NCBI RefSeq assembly: GCF_001640805.2
Contig: NC_066838.1
Coordinates: 11,929,132 to 11,993,131, forward strand
Reading direction: 5' to 3'
Length of the DNA: 64,000 nt
Origin: Lates calcarifer
Taxonomy: Eukaryota > Chordata > Actinopteri > Centropomidae
The translations under genes were made by a program, and so were the position numbers. The notes under the pieces were generated by a model, which saw nothing but the letters and a program-made list of their open reading frames with translations, had not been told where the DNA came from and did not search any database. Every line of letters begins with the position of its first letter. Position 1 is the first letter of the stretch. Positions 1 to 13,290 of the stretch are shown one piece after another.

Positions 1-440
1 TGACTCGAGGGGAAATACTTTAGATGCTGTCTATAAAGTATTTGATGAATGAAGTATTATTTGATGATGGAGTATTTGATGAATGTTCATCCATCCTCAT
101 CCACTCCTGTGTATGTAAAGTAAACTTGCCAGACCTCAAAGTCATTCACAGTTTATTTGACAAATCTGGATGTATGCAACTTGTTGCTATTCTAAAATGT
201 AAAGATTTCATCCCAGTGGTTTTAAGACTGTGTCTGTTCAGACAAACATGCAGCCACTTCACACATCACTATTCTTTTGAGGGGTGAATATGAAACTACA
301 CTTTTAAACTGAAATGTAACAGATTAAAATAATACAGTATAATGTATACGAGGTCCCCACATGGTCCACCCACACAGGTGTTTTCATTTAGTTTGTCTGA
401 TTGGACCTCAGGACTGGGTGGATGTGTATATGTGGCCTTA

Positions 441-687
441 GCCCTTTTCACTGAAGACATTTTGACATGTCACAGTAGGAACATCACAGGTGTAAACAGT
501 TAAATTAATTACAGCTGAATTTCATTTAGCTGCTTCAGTTTCAGGGTCCTGGTATCGTGTTCAATGGTTCACTGTCACACTATCATGACTTACTGTTAAA
601 CTTACATAGAGCAGAGCCTTTGTTAATGTTAATAGTAACATCTGTGCTTTTCACACCATGACAAGTCAAAATGTTTGCTTTTAGGGC
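441..687. mobile_element. Small inverted-repeat element (MITE-like)
   Basis: The left end begins GCCCTTTTCACTGAAGACAT and the right end, read on the other strand, begins GCCCTAAAAGCAAACATTTT. Both continue into a shared TTTTGAC(A/T)TGTC block, so the two ends form imperfect terminal inverted repeats about 30 bases long around a core of about 190 bases. There is no transposase frame, so it would be a non-autonomous DNA element. The family name is not known to me. Confidence 0.55.
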
Positions 688-1924
688 AGGACAAGGAGTA
701 CATGCTACATGGAGTTTGTTCACGTCACTCAACCTGATGAGAATAGTTGAAAACACCAGTGTGGATATGCAGGGAGTTAGTCTCCGTAGCAAAACAGTAA
801 TCTACCACCAGCAGTGAGCGTCTGACAAAAAAATAGGATAGACGGTGGATTTTCACATATTTAGACACATTGGCTACAAAGTATTTACTGTGCATAAGTC
901 TATTTTAGTACACAGGGACTATGGGGAACATTAGTTTTAAATAACTGAATCCTTTGACCCTGAACTCTCTCCTGTCCGTAAATAGTGCTGGGCCCCTTTT
1001 AATGTTTCAGGCTGTTGGGAAATCTTGTGTTCCCGAAAACGGTATGAAACATAGCATGGAACATGGAAGTGAGCGCAGTGACACACACACGCAGCACTCA
1101 CATCCATGTTCTCACCCAGATGTCTGAAATGTGCAAATGTCGCTTATTTAGCACTTTATTTATTTATATTCAGCCACCTAAAGAGTTAGCATTGCAGAGG
1201 ATACATCAAGATTTTGGGCACAGACTGGGTATAAAAAGCATGTTTATATTGAAATGCTACTGAAGGTAAGGAAAACAAGCTCTAAGCACTTGAACTGAAA
1301 ATGGGAAAAAAAAGCCCTGAGGGAAACCAGTATCAGAGGGGGCAGGGACTGGTGGGATGGGCACTGGGGGGATTTGAGCCTCTGCTGCTGCTGCATCAGT
1401 CTCCTGCTACTGTTACAGTTTCACTGATACAGAAACTGAGACAGTTTAATCCCTGTAATGGTTTAGCTTTTTACATGAGGCACAGGATTAGGTTCAGTTA
1501 AGTGTAAGTGCACACGTGCGCGTGCACACACACACACACAAACATAAACACTGTGTTCATCAGCTGAATCAAAGAAATCCAGGGAGACTTCTGAAAGCAC
1601 CAAACAACCCAGATGGGATCTAAACTGCACCTGCAACTTAACAAGGACAGTAGCTCCAAAACAACATTATGGTGATTAAAAACAAGAGAAAAGAAACAGC
1701 AAGAGGAATTATACTAAGTACAGCTGGTGGATGAAAAAACACAAAAAACAAACACAACAATATACATGGGATTACTGAATATCACTATTCCACAGTCAGA
1801 GCTGTGAGAAACTGTCCTGTAGTTGCAGGTTTCATATTTGGTCACTTGGTGTCAGCATTTCCAACACTAACATAACCATGACGACCAGTCAAGATCAACC
1901 AGTCTCATTTTTGAGCCCGACAGT

Positions 1925-2135
1925 AAACTTAAGTAAACGTACCAGTAGAACAGTGTAAAAATACTCCATAACAAGTTAAATGTACTTGAAGTATAAAAGT
2001 ACTAGTTCGGCAGAAATATGCTCACTGTGACTGGCCTATTATTGTAGAGGACATTATTAGATTATTAATACTGATGTGTCCGTTCATAACTGGACTGAAT
2101 ATTTTGTAAAATACTGAATAATTTTAGCTATTTGA
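1925..2135. repeat. Decayed copy of teleost CAGTGGTGG-type repeat
   Basis: The stretch carries phrases typical of a very common percomorph repeat (runs such as AAAATACTCCATAACAAG, GTACTTGAAGTATAAAAGTACTAG and an AT-rich middle with TTATTAGATTATTAATACTGATG). Related and better preserved copies lie near 33899-34272 and 45600-45800. The call rests on my recognition of the family and has not been aligned. Confidence 0.4.
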
Positions 2136-3312
2136 GCCAAAAAAAAATATTCAAATCACTTTTTGGTGAAACTGCCAACAACTCATTACATCTACATGAC
2201 AAAGAACAAAAGAACTCCAACCAGATGCTGCTGTTTTCTTCCAGTCTCACAAGCCAAAAAGGCTGGAAATCACTGGTTTAGTCTTTAAAAATATAACATA
2301 TTCCATAAAGTCATCCATGTGTGTTTATGTAAAATATTAATCTGATAAGAGACCAGTAACCTGAGCTGTTAAATACATGCAAAGGAATAGAAATGCAGCA
2401 GAATAGAAATCTGAAGTGGCATAATAATATAAAACATAAGTATATGTTGCTCAAAACTGTACAAAATTGTGAATCCCAGTGTCAATGTTTCCTCATCAAA
2501 CACTGTAAAACTCAGTCATAACGTAACTACCAAGGTCAGCAGCTAATGATTATGCCCGTCCCCACACGGTGGTCCTGATAAACAGCACAGTGTGACGAGG
2601 AAACGCTTTGTCCCTGTGTATGTATCCATGTGATGTAAAGATGTAATGACTGTGTATCAATGTACACTGTCAATACAGGACCACAAAAGTGTTGTTATGA
2701 TTTCAAGTAGGTCGAAAAATCAAGTGAATCTGGTTTGACAAGTGTGTTTTGTCACAATGGCACAGATGTTATTGTGCAGGCTTTCAGACAAACAGGCTGT
2801 TATCAAGGTGATTGAGTAACTTATTTTTCTTTAGCTTTGATACTCAGCTGGAGTTTAATTCCAACTTTTACTACACACTGCTCTTTGGTGGGCGGCACAT
2901 CACGTGTTCGCTGTGGCACAAGGTGTCATATTATGTCTCCTTTTGAAATCAAGGTCTTTAATTATAGGTAAACAAATAGTTTGATAGGAGGTGCTGCAGC
3001 AGGAGGAGGTAAAGAATAATTAGATAACTGGTTTGAGAAGTACCTTTGTAATGGCCTTTCTGGGACATATAATCCAGCTTTAACCTTATAAATTATTACA
3101 GAGTGTAGCTTTTACTTCTGTAAATTATTAAGTCTTTTGTTTTGTACTGAAGCGGGTGAAGGTCAGAAGGGACTCATCGGTTCAAAGTGTTGTTTTTGGG
3201 ACCTATGTTTGTTGCTGGTGCTCCTAGTTGTGTAAGGCCTTGTAAAAGGCCAAAGACACAAGGTGGCGAGCACATGTATCTACGTCACGGACAACACCCA
3301 CGCCCAGCCCAC

Positions 3313-3320
3313 TGACGTCA
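3313..3320. promoter_or_regulatory. CRE (TGACGTCA) in the slc25a33 promoter
   Basis: A perfect palindromic cAMP-response element lies about 195 bases upstream of the slc25a33 start codon, inside a CpG-rich block (about 3270-3430). A second TACGTCA half-site sits near 3281. The site is where CREB/ATF proteins bind in many housekeeping and metabolic promoters. Its activity here is inferred. Confidence 0.55.
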
Positions 3321-3514
3321 CAGCGAGTCGCTCATGAGGCGACAGTGTCGCTCCGCCCAGCCCTGACAGCTCCATCCACCGAGCCGGTACAGGGACACGG
3401 ATTAACGGCAGCGCAGCGGGATCATAACACAGTCGCTCTTTCCTTTCACTTGGTGGCGATTTTAACAGAAGCATAACAAGAGTATGGTGGCTATTTGAGA
3501 ACAAAAAGACAAAG

Positions 3515-6500
3515 ATGGCACAGAAAGATACGCTGCTACATCTCTTCGCCGGGGGGTAAGTCATGTAAACTACACTGCTTCACACCGGAGAAACGTTAGC
3601 CTATAAATAACTCAAAGGTTAATATTACACGAAGAGTTAATTCGACCTTAGGTTACACGGTTCTTGTCCAAGCCTGTGTGAAACTAAACTGAATTTACTC
3701 TTTTATCCATAGGTAATGGAGCCGACAGCCAGCATGCTAAAATACATAGGCGAGCTAGCTCGTGCTAGCATAGCATGACGTTAGGATTGTAGCTAATGTT
3801 TCTTTCACTCCTCACTAGCGGACAAATTTATCATGTACAGTTATTTGTGTTAACCTTTTAAATGTTAAAGTAACGATGTAGTCATAGTTGTCGTGGACAC
3901 TGAACCACCTGGCAACATCTTTTAGTTCCGTTGTTAGTTAACTTGCGTTACATCCATACGGAAGTTTGCTAATACCCTTTAGCCACCGTTAGCTAGCAAG
4001 ATATATCACAGTCAGCTATTTGTATGTTTGAGAATCGTGTTCATACTGCGAATAACAATCTAACATTTTTCAGTAATATACTATGTGAAAACTGAGGCTG
4101 TAATATGTAACTCGAGACCGTGGCTTAATGGTTAGCTGAGTCTCCCGTTGCCGTTGTTCCTGGACGTGGCGCAGTCACGGGAGTAGTTAGCATTTAGCCA
4201 TATGATGTCCTCTGCCGTTATGTAATACCCTAACACACTGCCGACCACCAGCTCTATGTACCGACGCCGACAGCTCATCATCGATTTGTAAACCTCGACT
4301 TATGCTATATAGGACTGTGTTATAACGACGAGCTGGATGGCGTCCAGTGGACGTTGAGGTCACATTTAACACTGGCTTGTTAAAAATGTCGCCATTTTAC
4401 CCTTGAAATGTCACGAAGAGTCCAATTTTAGCCTCGTGTATAAAATATGTCATTTGATCACGTGCTTTTTAAATTGCAGTGTTGGTCGAGTGTTTAATAA
4501 TGTGTTACTACTTTAACTGGTTCATATCATAGGCAGCAAACATGCAACATTTTTGTGAGGGAGATTTTTGGGTTTATCTCCCAAGTAAACAGTTAATTAG
4601 AGAGGCAGCTGAGCTCGTTTGACAGCATTTGGTCTTTTTCTAAAAATATGTGGGACAATGGTCAAAAATACAGTGGAGTTTCGCAGACATGCTTGTCATT
4701 TCCAGAGGACCCACACAAGCACCTATTCCCCAAAGGTTTCCTGTCTTTCTGGTCAGTGCTCATGGTCAAAGAAGCTCCACAGTGCCTTATTTCAACACGG
4801 TTAAATGTGTGTGTTTGTCAGGTGAAGTTATGCAATATGGAAAACTGAATCCAGTGTTCAGCTTCCTCTCTGTATATCTTCTAACAATCAGATAGTTGTG
4901 GATAGATGGCTAATGATTAGTGAATGGACAATTAGGTCAAGTGTTACTTTTGCAAAGATGTTTGACTCTGTCCTTCAGACATGACACAATACAAAGGCTT
5001 AGTCTAATCTGTTCCAGACTTCTAAGCTCGTCGCTGACAAGGTTGTAGGCAAAGTTAAGAAAGGATGTACTAGTGAAATGTGCAAAGAATTACATGAATG
5101 TTTTTTTTGTGTGTTGATACAGGAAAAGTGCTACCTAAAAACATCTCTTTTCAAGTGTATTTAAAACATCTGAGCCAGAAAACACCTTGCGCCAAATGTG
5201 TTGGGTTAGCTCAAAATTTCCACAGCAGAGCAAAACAGTTGTCTGACTGGAATTGTTAATTGCACTCGGCCAGTGGCTCCTAGAAAAAAGTGTCTCCACA
5301 GTCCAAGCTCGTTTCAGTAACCTTGCAAATTACAGGACTTCACTCTTCTAAGCAGGTTAATTGTCGTATAAATATCAAATATCAAAACATATATGTTTGA
5401 CCAGTGGGACATTGCCTGCTTTGTTGTTGAGATTTTAAACCCCCCAATTCCAGAGGCTGATAATCCTAATTTATGTGTAATCATTATTGCAGGTGTAGTG
5501 GTACGGTGGGAGCCATTGTGACGTGCCCCCTGGAGGTGTTGAAGACACGGCTACAGTCCTCTGGCCTCACCCTCCGGCCCGTCTTCCAGGTTCAGCTGGG
5601 CACCCTGAGCGGGACTGGGGTTATCCGACCAGGGACTGTTACACCTGGGCTGCTGCAAGTCCTACGGTAAGATGTTTGTTTGTGTTGTTGTTAGGCAAAC
5701 AGTGCTGTAGCGTGCTGTGTGAGCAGTCCCTTAGGGCATTTGTATTTTTCTACTAGCAAAGGGACAAAATGTTCCCTCCTCACAGCTGGTGCACTTTGCT
5801 GTTTGTTGAGACTACCATGTAAGGAAGGGCATAATTATCAGCTTCTGTAGTTGTATTGTGATTACTGTTGAATTTTACCCTGCAAAAACCTCAGTGTTTA
5901 GGCGTGTCTGTTGTGTTGACGTAACAAATTTGTCCTCTAATCCTGTCCTACATAAAGTTGGATTAAGTGCACAGTATCCTGCTTGTATTTAGTGTCCATA
6001 ACCAGCTGTTTGGGGGTGACACTTAACATGCTTTCCCTTAAGATGTGCGTCTAACAACAGGTTTTTGTGATGTCCATGAAAGCAGGCCTTTTATGAGTCT
6101 TCTTAGGTTGGGGAAGACTAGAGGCTGTCCCAGAGGGCCAAGAGGAACGAGGGGAGGATTTAAGCAGGGTGCTGTGTCAGTGTTATATTACACTCAGGAG
6201 GAGAGGACTAAGGCTACAGAATGAACCGGTCAGGACTGGTGTGTGCTGTGGCTGAGGCTGTAAAAGCTACATATGCCTAGAGACAAGTTTTTATCTTTTT
6301 GGAACAAATATGTCCTTGTCAGTTCAGGTCTTATGCTAGTTTTTCAGCTGATTATAGCTGGTGTATATTGATTTTTAGAGCTGGTAGAGGGTTGTCTATG
6401 CTTTTACAGGCAGATAGTTGTGTAAAATGTGCAAGAAATTCATAACCATGACCTTTAAACCCTTCTTGTAGTCACAGAGACATTGTGATTAAACACTACT

Positions 6501-9500
6501 TTGACCTGAAAGAGGCCATTTTTGTGTTTTAAACTCATACGTTTTTTAAAAGGTGTTGGATATTGGGGTGAGAGAGGTATGATGCATGAGCAATGCTTGA
6601 AAGAGAAGGTGTGCATTACAAAACCAGCACCAACTGCAGTTATAGCCACCCCTTTGCTTGGCCCCCAGACAGACTGGACAGTTGTCTGGAGAATGAAGGT
6701 CACTACCTACAAAGAGTTAAAAACTCTGTGTGGATGTGGCTGACGTGACAAGCTAAGCTCAGCAGAGGGGACTGGGTTCAGTGTATAAACTTATGCAAAA
6801 CCAGCTCAAGTGAACAGGACTGGCACAACACTCTGGATGATCAGTGAGCTATCATAGTCACAGCCTTAACAGAGCCTTGGATAATCCTACTGACCTTTTG
6901 CTGTAACAAATGTATGGACAGTTTAATATGTACAGTGATGCAAATGAATAAATGTCTGTCAGTTATTTCATAATGTTTGATGGTTAATGGCTCTTTTCTT
7001 TCATTTCAGTTCAATCCTTGAAAAAGAGGGTCCAAGATCACTTTTCCGTGGTCTGGGGCCGAACCTTGTTGGTGTGGCCCCCTCAAGGTACAGTGAAAAC
7101 AATGTCTCCTCCACACATTGTCCATCTCCACCACCATACTTGCCAACTGCAGTTTTGTTTCATAGAGCCAGAATTATTGATACCTGCTTATTAGAATATA
7201 AGGCAACAATACCTCAAGGAAGTGTCCTTTTATTCAAAAACGATAAACAAAGCAGCGGCAGAGAAGGTCAAGGAAGCAATGGTAATTTCTCAGCAGTCTC
7301 TTGTTACAGTATGAGGGCACCTCAGAATGCACCATACCATGGCTGCTAACACAAGAAAACAAAAAGAAGGAAGACACTGTGTTTATATATTTTTTAAATG
7401 GCTGAAAGCATTAACTGACTGTACAAACAGGAAGCCATTGCTATGGGAACAACTTCCGATCCCCTTCCACAGCCTTACAGTGTTCTGCGAGCTGCCAGCT
7501 GCTTAGTTTGTTTAGGGCTGCAGTATCTGTTAACATGAGCAGGCCTCTGTATTTGTTTTTAATTACATTTTTTCTTAACTCGTGACAAGCAAGATAAAGA
7601 ACAAATAAGGAACTGTCTTCAGTTTCACAGACAGAGTTTTGAGAACTCACCAGGCGTGGTAAAGGTCTAAAGGCGATGAGAATAATGATAATTGATCTAG
7701 TTTTAATTTTGTGTGAAACTTTCATAACAAAATTTGAGCCCCGTGAGGCTTCACATTGTGAAGTTTCAGTGTCACCTTTATTCTATTTTTAGTGCCAACA
7801 AATGGTTAGAACTTTGCTTCTTGCCCTTTTAAGCTCATGGTTAATAAATCTTGGCGATCAACTTCCATACAACAGTTATATAACTGTAAAATGAATGGTC
7901 CTAATGCATGTGCCACAAAATGTTGATCAGACTTTGAGACTGTTAAAATGAAAAAGGTCATGAGTTACCTATACTTTGCCCAAAGTTAATGAGTAGCCAC
8001 AGAATGAGCCTTTGCTCAGTAATTCCACTGTCCCTCCGTTCCATTGGCCAACTTGGACGGGTTTACATTCACAGCGGCTCTGTGGGCATCTGTGGTGCCC
8101 AGTGCTTATTCAGCCCATTCTGGTGCAGTGACAGTTTGTTCCAGAAACCAAGCAGAGAGAGCAGGCACTGGGAAACAGACTGCTCTGGATACACTCTGTC
8201 AAAGGCTCACACCAGCCCAAATGGCATCATTTACATAATTGCACAGTTATCATAAAACCACATTCACATATTTAAAATGCATTCATATTAAAGCACTGTG
8301 TGTTAATCTTTATGTGCTGCTGTGTAGAGTTCTTACCAGTTTGTTCTCTGTGTTTCAGAGCCATTTACTTTGCTGCATACTCGAAATCTAAAGAAATATT
8401 CAATGGGCTGTTCGTCCCCAATAGTGGAGTGGTGCACATGTCCTCTGCTGGTGTCGCAGGTGAGCAGCTCCCCTATGTTACATAAAATGATACTGTGCCA
8501 ACATGAGCCTTTTAGAAGCCTCTGAAATGAACTTTACAGGCTTCAGAAAAGGTATGTTTATCATGTGCCAAGTATATCTGACTGCAGTATATTTAGCAGG
8601 TGTTGATGATGTTGCTCTGTGCTTATGCTCTAAATTACCTCAATGAGTTCAACAAAAATGATTGAATGATGAACAAAAATTATTGTTTTTTTCTTTATTA
8701 GAGGTTACTATAGGGCAGATGATCATCTTATTACCCTGCAGTGCAAAACTGAATCGTCTTATTTTGTCCCCTGTCCTCAGCTTTCGTTACAAACTCTCTG
8801 ATGAACCCCATTTGGATGGTCAAGACCAGAATGCAGCTGGAGAGAAAGTGTGTACCCTCTTTATTTCACCTATCCTGCATGTACTTACATGTTTTAACTC
8901 TGGGCAGACTGTAGTGTAAAACAGTCTGACTTATTAAGGGACTTTGTGGGTGGGAGTGTACCTCACATGATGTGACCTTTCAACAGAAACCTTTAACAGA
9001 GCCCGCCTTCACGGCACTGTCCTTGGATTATGCAGTCTATGTGACAGGGCGTGTGACCCGGCACCATAAATACACAGTGCTGACGCACTGTCCTGCGCCC
9101 AGAAGAAGAGTCTATATTTACATTACCAAGTACAGGGCAGTAGTATCATGAGAGGTCACAGGAATAAGTCTGTTCACCCTGACTTTAAAGAGCACCTGCC
9201 CTGCAGCACAGAATGATGATCTTATGAATGAAGAGGTGAAAAGGACACAGTGATTTCAAATAGGATTGAGTTAAGATTAACTAGTTAATCATTCAACCAA
9301 ATAAGGAAACTAGGATGTTTTATGCTTCCTTTTTTATAGGCTTGAAAGTTGGCTTAGATGAGAATAGGTTCCAATTTTGATATAATTTAAAAGTATATTT
9401 GAAAGTAAATTCTACACTTGCAAAAGCACTTGCTTTTCATAAAATTTATATTCGGACTTGAGCTGACTTTGTCTGACTTGTTGGGCTCTGGTACCTTTAT

Positions 9501-10184
9501 TATTTTGGGGTATTTTCATCAGCAGTTAAAACTAATTCTCAGTTGTAGCCCCTCCTTATAATGTGATTTTGGCACTAATAAGCCTGACCTGTTTGATCTT
9601 TCAGAGCCAGAGGAGAGAAAAAGATGAATGCACTACAGTGTGCTCGCTATGTTTACAAAACGGAAGGGATCCGGGGCTTCTACCGAGGCTTGACCGCATC
9701 CTATGCCGGCATCTCGGAGACCATGATCTGCTTCCTCATTTACGAGACACTGAAGAAAAACCTCGCCCAGAGCCAATTCACATCCCCCAATAGTGAAAAG
9801 GAAAAAGGAGCATCAGACTTCCTGAGTTTGATGATGGCAGCTGCTTTTTCAAAGGGCTGTGCATCCTGCATCGCCTACCCACACGGTAAACACGTGTACC
9901 CATTGTTTGGCTGTTGCAACAACCAAATGTCAAGTGTATAATTTTACTTCAGTGACTGACCTGTTTTTGTGTTTGTCTCCACAGAGGTCATTAGGACGAG
10001 GCTGCGCGAGGAAGGCAGCAAGTACAAGTATTTCTTCCAGACAGGGAGGTTAATAGCGGTGGAGGAAGGCTATGCAGCTTTTTATAGAGGACTCATTCCA
10101 CAGCTAATTAGACAAATCCCCAACACAGCCATCGTCCTCTCCACTTATGAACTCATTGTCCATCTGTTAGGAGACTCCAAGTGA
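3515..10184 (+). CDS. slc25a33: Mitochondrial pyrimidine nucleotide carrier SLC25A33
   Basis: Coding exons: 3515-3555, 5493-5666, 7010-7087, 8359-8459, 8781-8847, 9605-9885, 9985-10184; together 313 residues in one frame. SLC25 carriers exchange nucleotides across the mitochondrial inner membrane, and SLC25A33/36 move pyrimidine nucleotides. The three carrier signatures are visible as [20 protein letters not shown] and [10 protein letters not shown], one per repeat of about 100 residues. The aspartate/glutamate of the second signature is replaced by tryptophan, as in this subfamily. The blocks [16 protein letters not shown] and [14 protein letters not shown] favour SLC25A33 over SLC25A36. Human SLC25A33 is about 321 residues, so the model looks complete. 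The start is the first ATG of a short exon ending in LLHLFAGG, as in relatives. Introns hold only repeat-like sequence. The gene stands alone between repeat-rich spacers. Confidence 0.93.
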
Positions 10185-10838
10185 AAACATGCTTGAAAGT
10201 TGGCATTTTCCTGACACGTGATGGATGCCACACGAAAACCCGAAACACACTGGGCAAGAGACTTTTGAAAATGCAGCACATACATATTTTAATGTGGTGC
10301 TACAGAGACTTTTATGGTGGAACTGAAGCAGGTTGTACTGTTATCCAAAGAGCTAAACAGATTATTTTATTGAAAGCTTGTTGTTAGGAGTTTGTCAGAA
10401 TAATTCAAGAATTCATGGTACTTATCAAAACTCCAAATCTGTGAAAAAGGTCATCTTCTTAGAGGACTAGTGTTAAGTTAACTAAGTTATTTTATGTTTT
10501 GTTATTTTATGACAGTGTTTGTTTCCTTTTATCAGTGGTAAATGTACCATCACACACGATTGTGCGGGTCGACTTTATTTAGTTAACAAAGGGAAGTTAT
10601 TCGGATGAAGTGCAAGCAATAGTGCTGTTCCTTGCTGTGTAATGACCACAGACCATTTTGAGATTTCTGTTTCACAAATACAATGCTCTGATTTTGAGGT
10701 TGGAATTCCAGAGAAATTTATCATATTTTTCATTAATATATACTGATATACAGGCTTATCTGTATTTTTTCTTTGTGAAAAAGATAGTCACCTTTTACAG
10801 TATAATGAGAACTTGGATGCTTATTTGACCAGTGGCTC

Positions 10839-10844
10839 AATAAA
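10839..10844 (+). terminator. Polyadenylation signal of slc25a33
   Basis: AATAAA lies 655 bases after the stop codon. The stretch 10185-10838 would then be the 3' untranslated region; I see no other coding signal in it. No earlier canonical AATAAA was noticed. Confidence 0.55.
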
Positions 10845-11370
10845 CTGCATCAAGAAACATCAGTTGGTTGTTGACCCTAATACGGATAATGACGAAATCT
10901 ACCTTTGCTGTGTTGTAAGCGCAAGAGAAGAACAGGGTCAGTGTGGCTCAATAACTGATAAATCAGAATATGTGAGTGACTAGTTGGCTGGTTCTCTTCT
11001 GAAATCCAAATATTCTGATTGATTAGTTTAATTAGGACTTTATACCTGGTGATGACATCAAGGTTTAGCTAAAATTACATACAGCACAGGAGGAACTGCA
11101 GTAAAAGCTTTCTTTAAGGAATTTCTTTTCACTTTTAGAACTGTTCCAAATTTCTCCAGCATAATGCCTACAATGTGTAGTAAAGGCTCTTCTTTGCTCA
11201 CTGTTTGTTTTATGCTATGACTGAAAGTTACGATGTATTTTCTAATCATTTTCTTCTACACACTGTTATTTGCTGAGGATATGTTACTTTTTTTCCAGTG
11301 CTGCCTTCTCAGCTCACCTAGAGTTGCTCAGATCTGGAAACAAGTCTTCCTTTGTCGCCACATATCATGC

Positions 11371-11680
11371 CTATAAAAAGTATTCACCCCCCTTGGACTT
11401 TTTCATGCTTTATTGTTTTACAACAAGTTTGAATTTTATGACCCTGATCAACATAAAAAAAAGATTAATGTCAAAGTGACTTAAGCAATTACAGCTTTGA
11501 GTTTCTGTGGATCCTGAACATCCACATCAGCTTTGCACATTAGCTCAGGAACCACAGATGGACGAGTTTCAAGTCCTACCACAGCTTCTGAGGTCTAGAC
11601 TCTGATTTGGCCACTTTCATTTTCAGTGCCAGTATTATTATTGTGGAACCATTCCTGTAGCTTTGGCATTATGTTTTGAG
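11371..11680 (+). mobile_element. Fragment of a DNA-transposon-like teleost repeat
   Basis: It starts with GCCTATAAAAAGTATTCACC followed by CCCTTGGACTTTTTCATG, the known end sequence of a widespread fish repeat. The internal phrases that follow (a TTTGGCCAC phrase, CCATTCCTGTAGCTTTGGC and TATGTTTTGAGG) fit the same family. A miniature, two-ended relative lies at 31093-31226. I cannot assign the superfamily with certainty. No open transposase frame remains. Confidence 0.5.
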
Positions 11681-12239
11681 GCTATAGCTCATGTACTTAA
11701 AAATGGAAAATACATTTCCCAAGTCATAGCTCTTTAAGACTGAAGCAGGTTTTCAGGGTTTCCTCTGTATTTCGCTGAATTCTGTATACTCACTGCTTTC
11801 ACAAGCCCTCCAGGGCATGAACCTAAATGAGCCAATAATATGAGGCACTTATGGTCAAAATACAGGAAGAAGGGGAAAAAAAAACATGCTGTTCCACAGA
11901 AAAGGCAAGTCATCTATGACAGAAAAGTAATATCAAATGGAGATTCCTCATATTTACTGAGTAAGTCATTTCATGTGTGAAACCATTTGATCAGACATGA
12001 ATCAGCAAAAAAAGTCTTCTTCCTGATGTGGTTTTGGTTGACTCATCCACATCCCTAACTGGAAAGAACAAGCTCATGACCAAAGGGTTTCAAGTGGAAG
12101 GACTGCAGCAGGAGTTGTCACGAGGAGTGAGGTTAAATTGTGACATAGTTACCATTCATAAAGCCATTACTTACAACCTCTAAACCTTTTCGCAAAGGAT
12201 GATTTATAATAAAGAACTCTAAACATTTTTCATGTGGTA

Positions 12240-12800
12240 GAAAACTAATTGGCTTCAGATTTGCTGTGTGGTAATTTGATGAAACATTAAACGGGCAAAA
12301 AAGAAACAATTCAAGGCAGACTGAGGTTTGAGTAAAACAAAATGTTTTAATATTACATGACAGAAACTAAGGCTGACTTACAAACTAGGCAAAGCAAACA
12401 ACTGCAAGGTCTATATAGTCTGAATAATTACAAATTTGTCTGAAATTGAAATACAGCATCATTTCTGACAGCTCCTTTATCTTGTAGCTTTATCTTGTAC
12501 AGGTGTCAAAATCGAGTTTTCAACTGTGTGAGGTCATTTGTTGTGTGTTGTCTTTTATAAAATTGCTTTCATTTTTTTCAGTTTTTCAACAATTATTTTC
12601 ATTATCAATACACCTAACACCTAATTACACATTATTTTCTTTAATAATCAATTAATTGTTCAGAGTATAAAATGACATATTGTGAAAAATATAGTCCAAG
12701 TTAACATATTCAAATAGCTTTTTTTTCTTACTAACAGTCAAAAACCTAAACACATTGAGTTTACAGTCATATTCACATTTGTGAGGCTGAAATCTGTGAA
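12240..12800. repeat. Interspersed teleost repeat, copy 1
   Basis: The copy carries CAGATTTGCTGTGTGGTAAT and, further on, ATTATTTTCATTATCAATAC with TTCTTTAATAATCA. The same phrases in the same order occur near 26600-26890, so the two are diverged copies of one family. The second half matches a repeat I recognise from percomorph introns (its usual form reads TTATTTTCATTATCGATTAA). No coding content. Confidence 0.6.
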
Positions 12801-13099
12801 ATGTTGGGTATTGTGCTTTATAAGATGATTTAGATAATTGACCCTTTCACACACAGTCGTCACTACAGTGGACAGCAATTAAAAAGCTGTTTTCTTGCAT
12901 GGGTTTTGATGGTAGAACCGCACATCAGCCACAACAATGGACGCTAGAGTGTTGTTCCATACAGTGCCACCCATTGGCCAGTTGATGTAAGTTTTAACAC
13001 AGATTTCTCAAAGCCAAGATGACCGACGGATGGCCAGAAATGCTGAGCAGCTTGAGAATATCTTGCCAATCCTTCTGTAGAAGGAGACCCTCCACAGGT

Positions 13100-13125
13100 A
13101 AAAAAAAAAAAAAAAAAAAAAAAAA
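13100..13125 (+). repeat. Poly-A run
   Basis: An uninterrupted A-run of about 26 bases follows CCACAGGT. It could be the tail of an old retrocopy or simple slippage; no retrocopy body was recognised upstream. Confidence 0.8.
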
Positions 13126-13214
13126 TTCATTTTATATTAGGAGGAAATTACAATTAATCATCCGTCCACTAGATTGGACATCATGCATCGCTGGCTATAT
13201 TTCAGCTAAATTTC

Positions 13215-13290
13215 ATGCTATTACTGTGATAAGATAAGATAATCCTTCATTAGTCCCACAGCACGGGAAATTTCCATTGTTCCAGCAGCA
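13215..13290. repeat. Teleost retroelement tail (GATAAGATAA...GGGAAATTTCC)
   Basis: The phrase GATAAGATAAGATAATCCTT followed by ATTAGTCCCACAG and GGGAAATTTCC is a common fish non-LTR retroelement or SINE end. An inverted relative (AAATTTCCCCATAGTGGGAC followed by TAATAAGGGATTATCTTATC) lies at about 23315-23360. The parent family is not determined. Confidence 0.5.

Larger units (their letters stand above)
1..3240. other. Spacer upstream of slc25a33, no gene seen
   Basis: I see no coding exon here. The open frames are short (under 90 codons), lack convincing splice context and resemble no family I know. The stretch is AT-rich and holds repeat debris: a small inverted-repeat element near 441-687, a short CA run near 1525-1540 and a decayed copy of a teleost repeat near 1925-2135. 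The left end may belong to the spacer of an unseen neighbouring gene. Confidence 0.6.

Noticed and set aside
4118..4170. tRNA-like stretch (GTGGCTTAATGGTTAGC) in slc25a33 intron 1
   Set aside because: It resembles an A box, but no B box (GGTTCGA type) follows at the right distance and no cloverleaf can be drawn.
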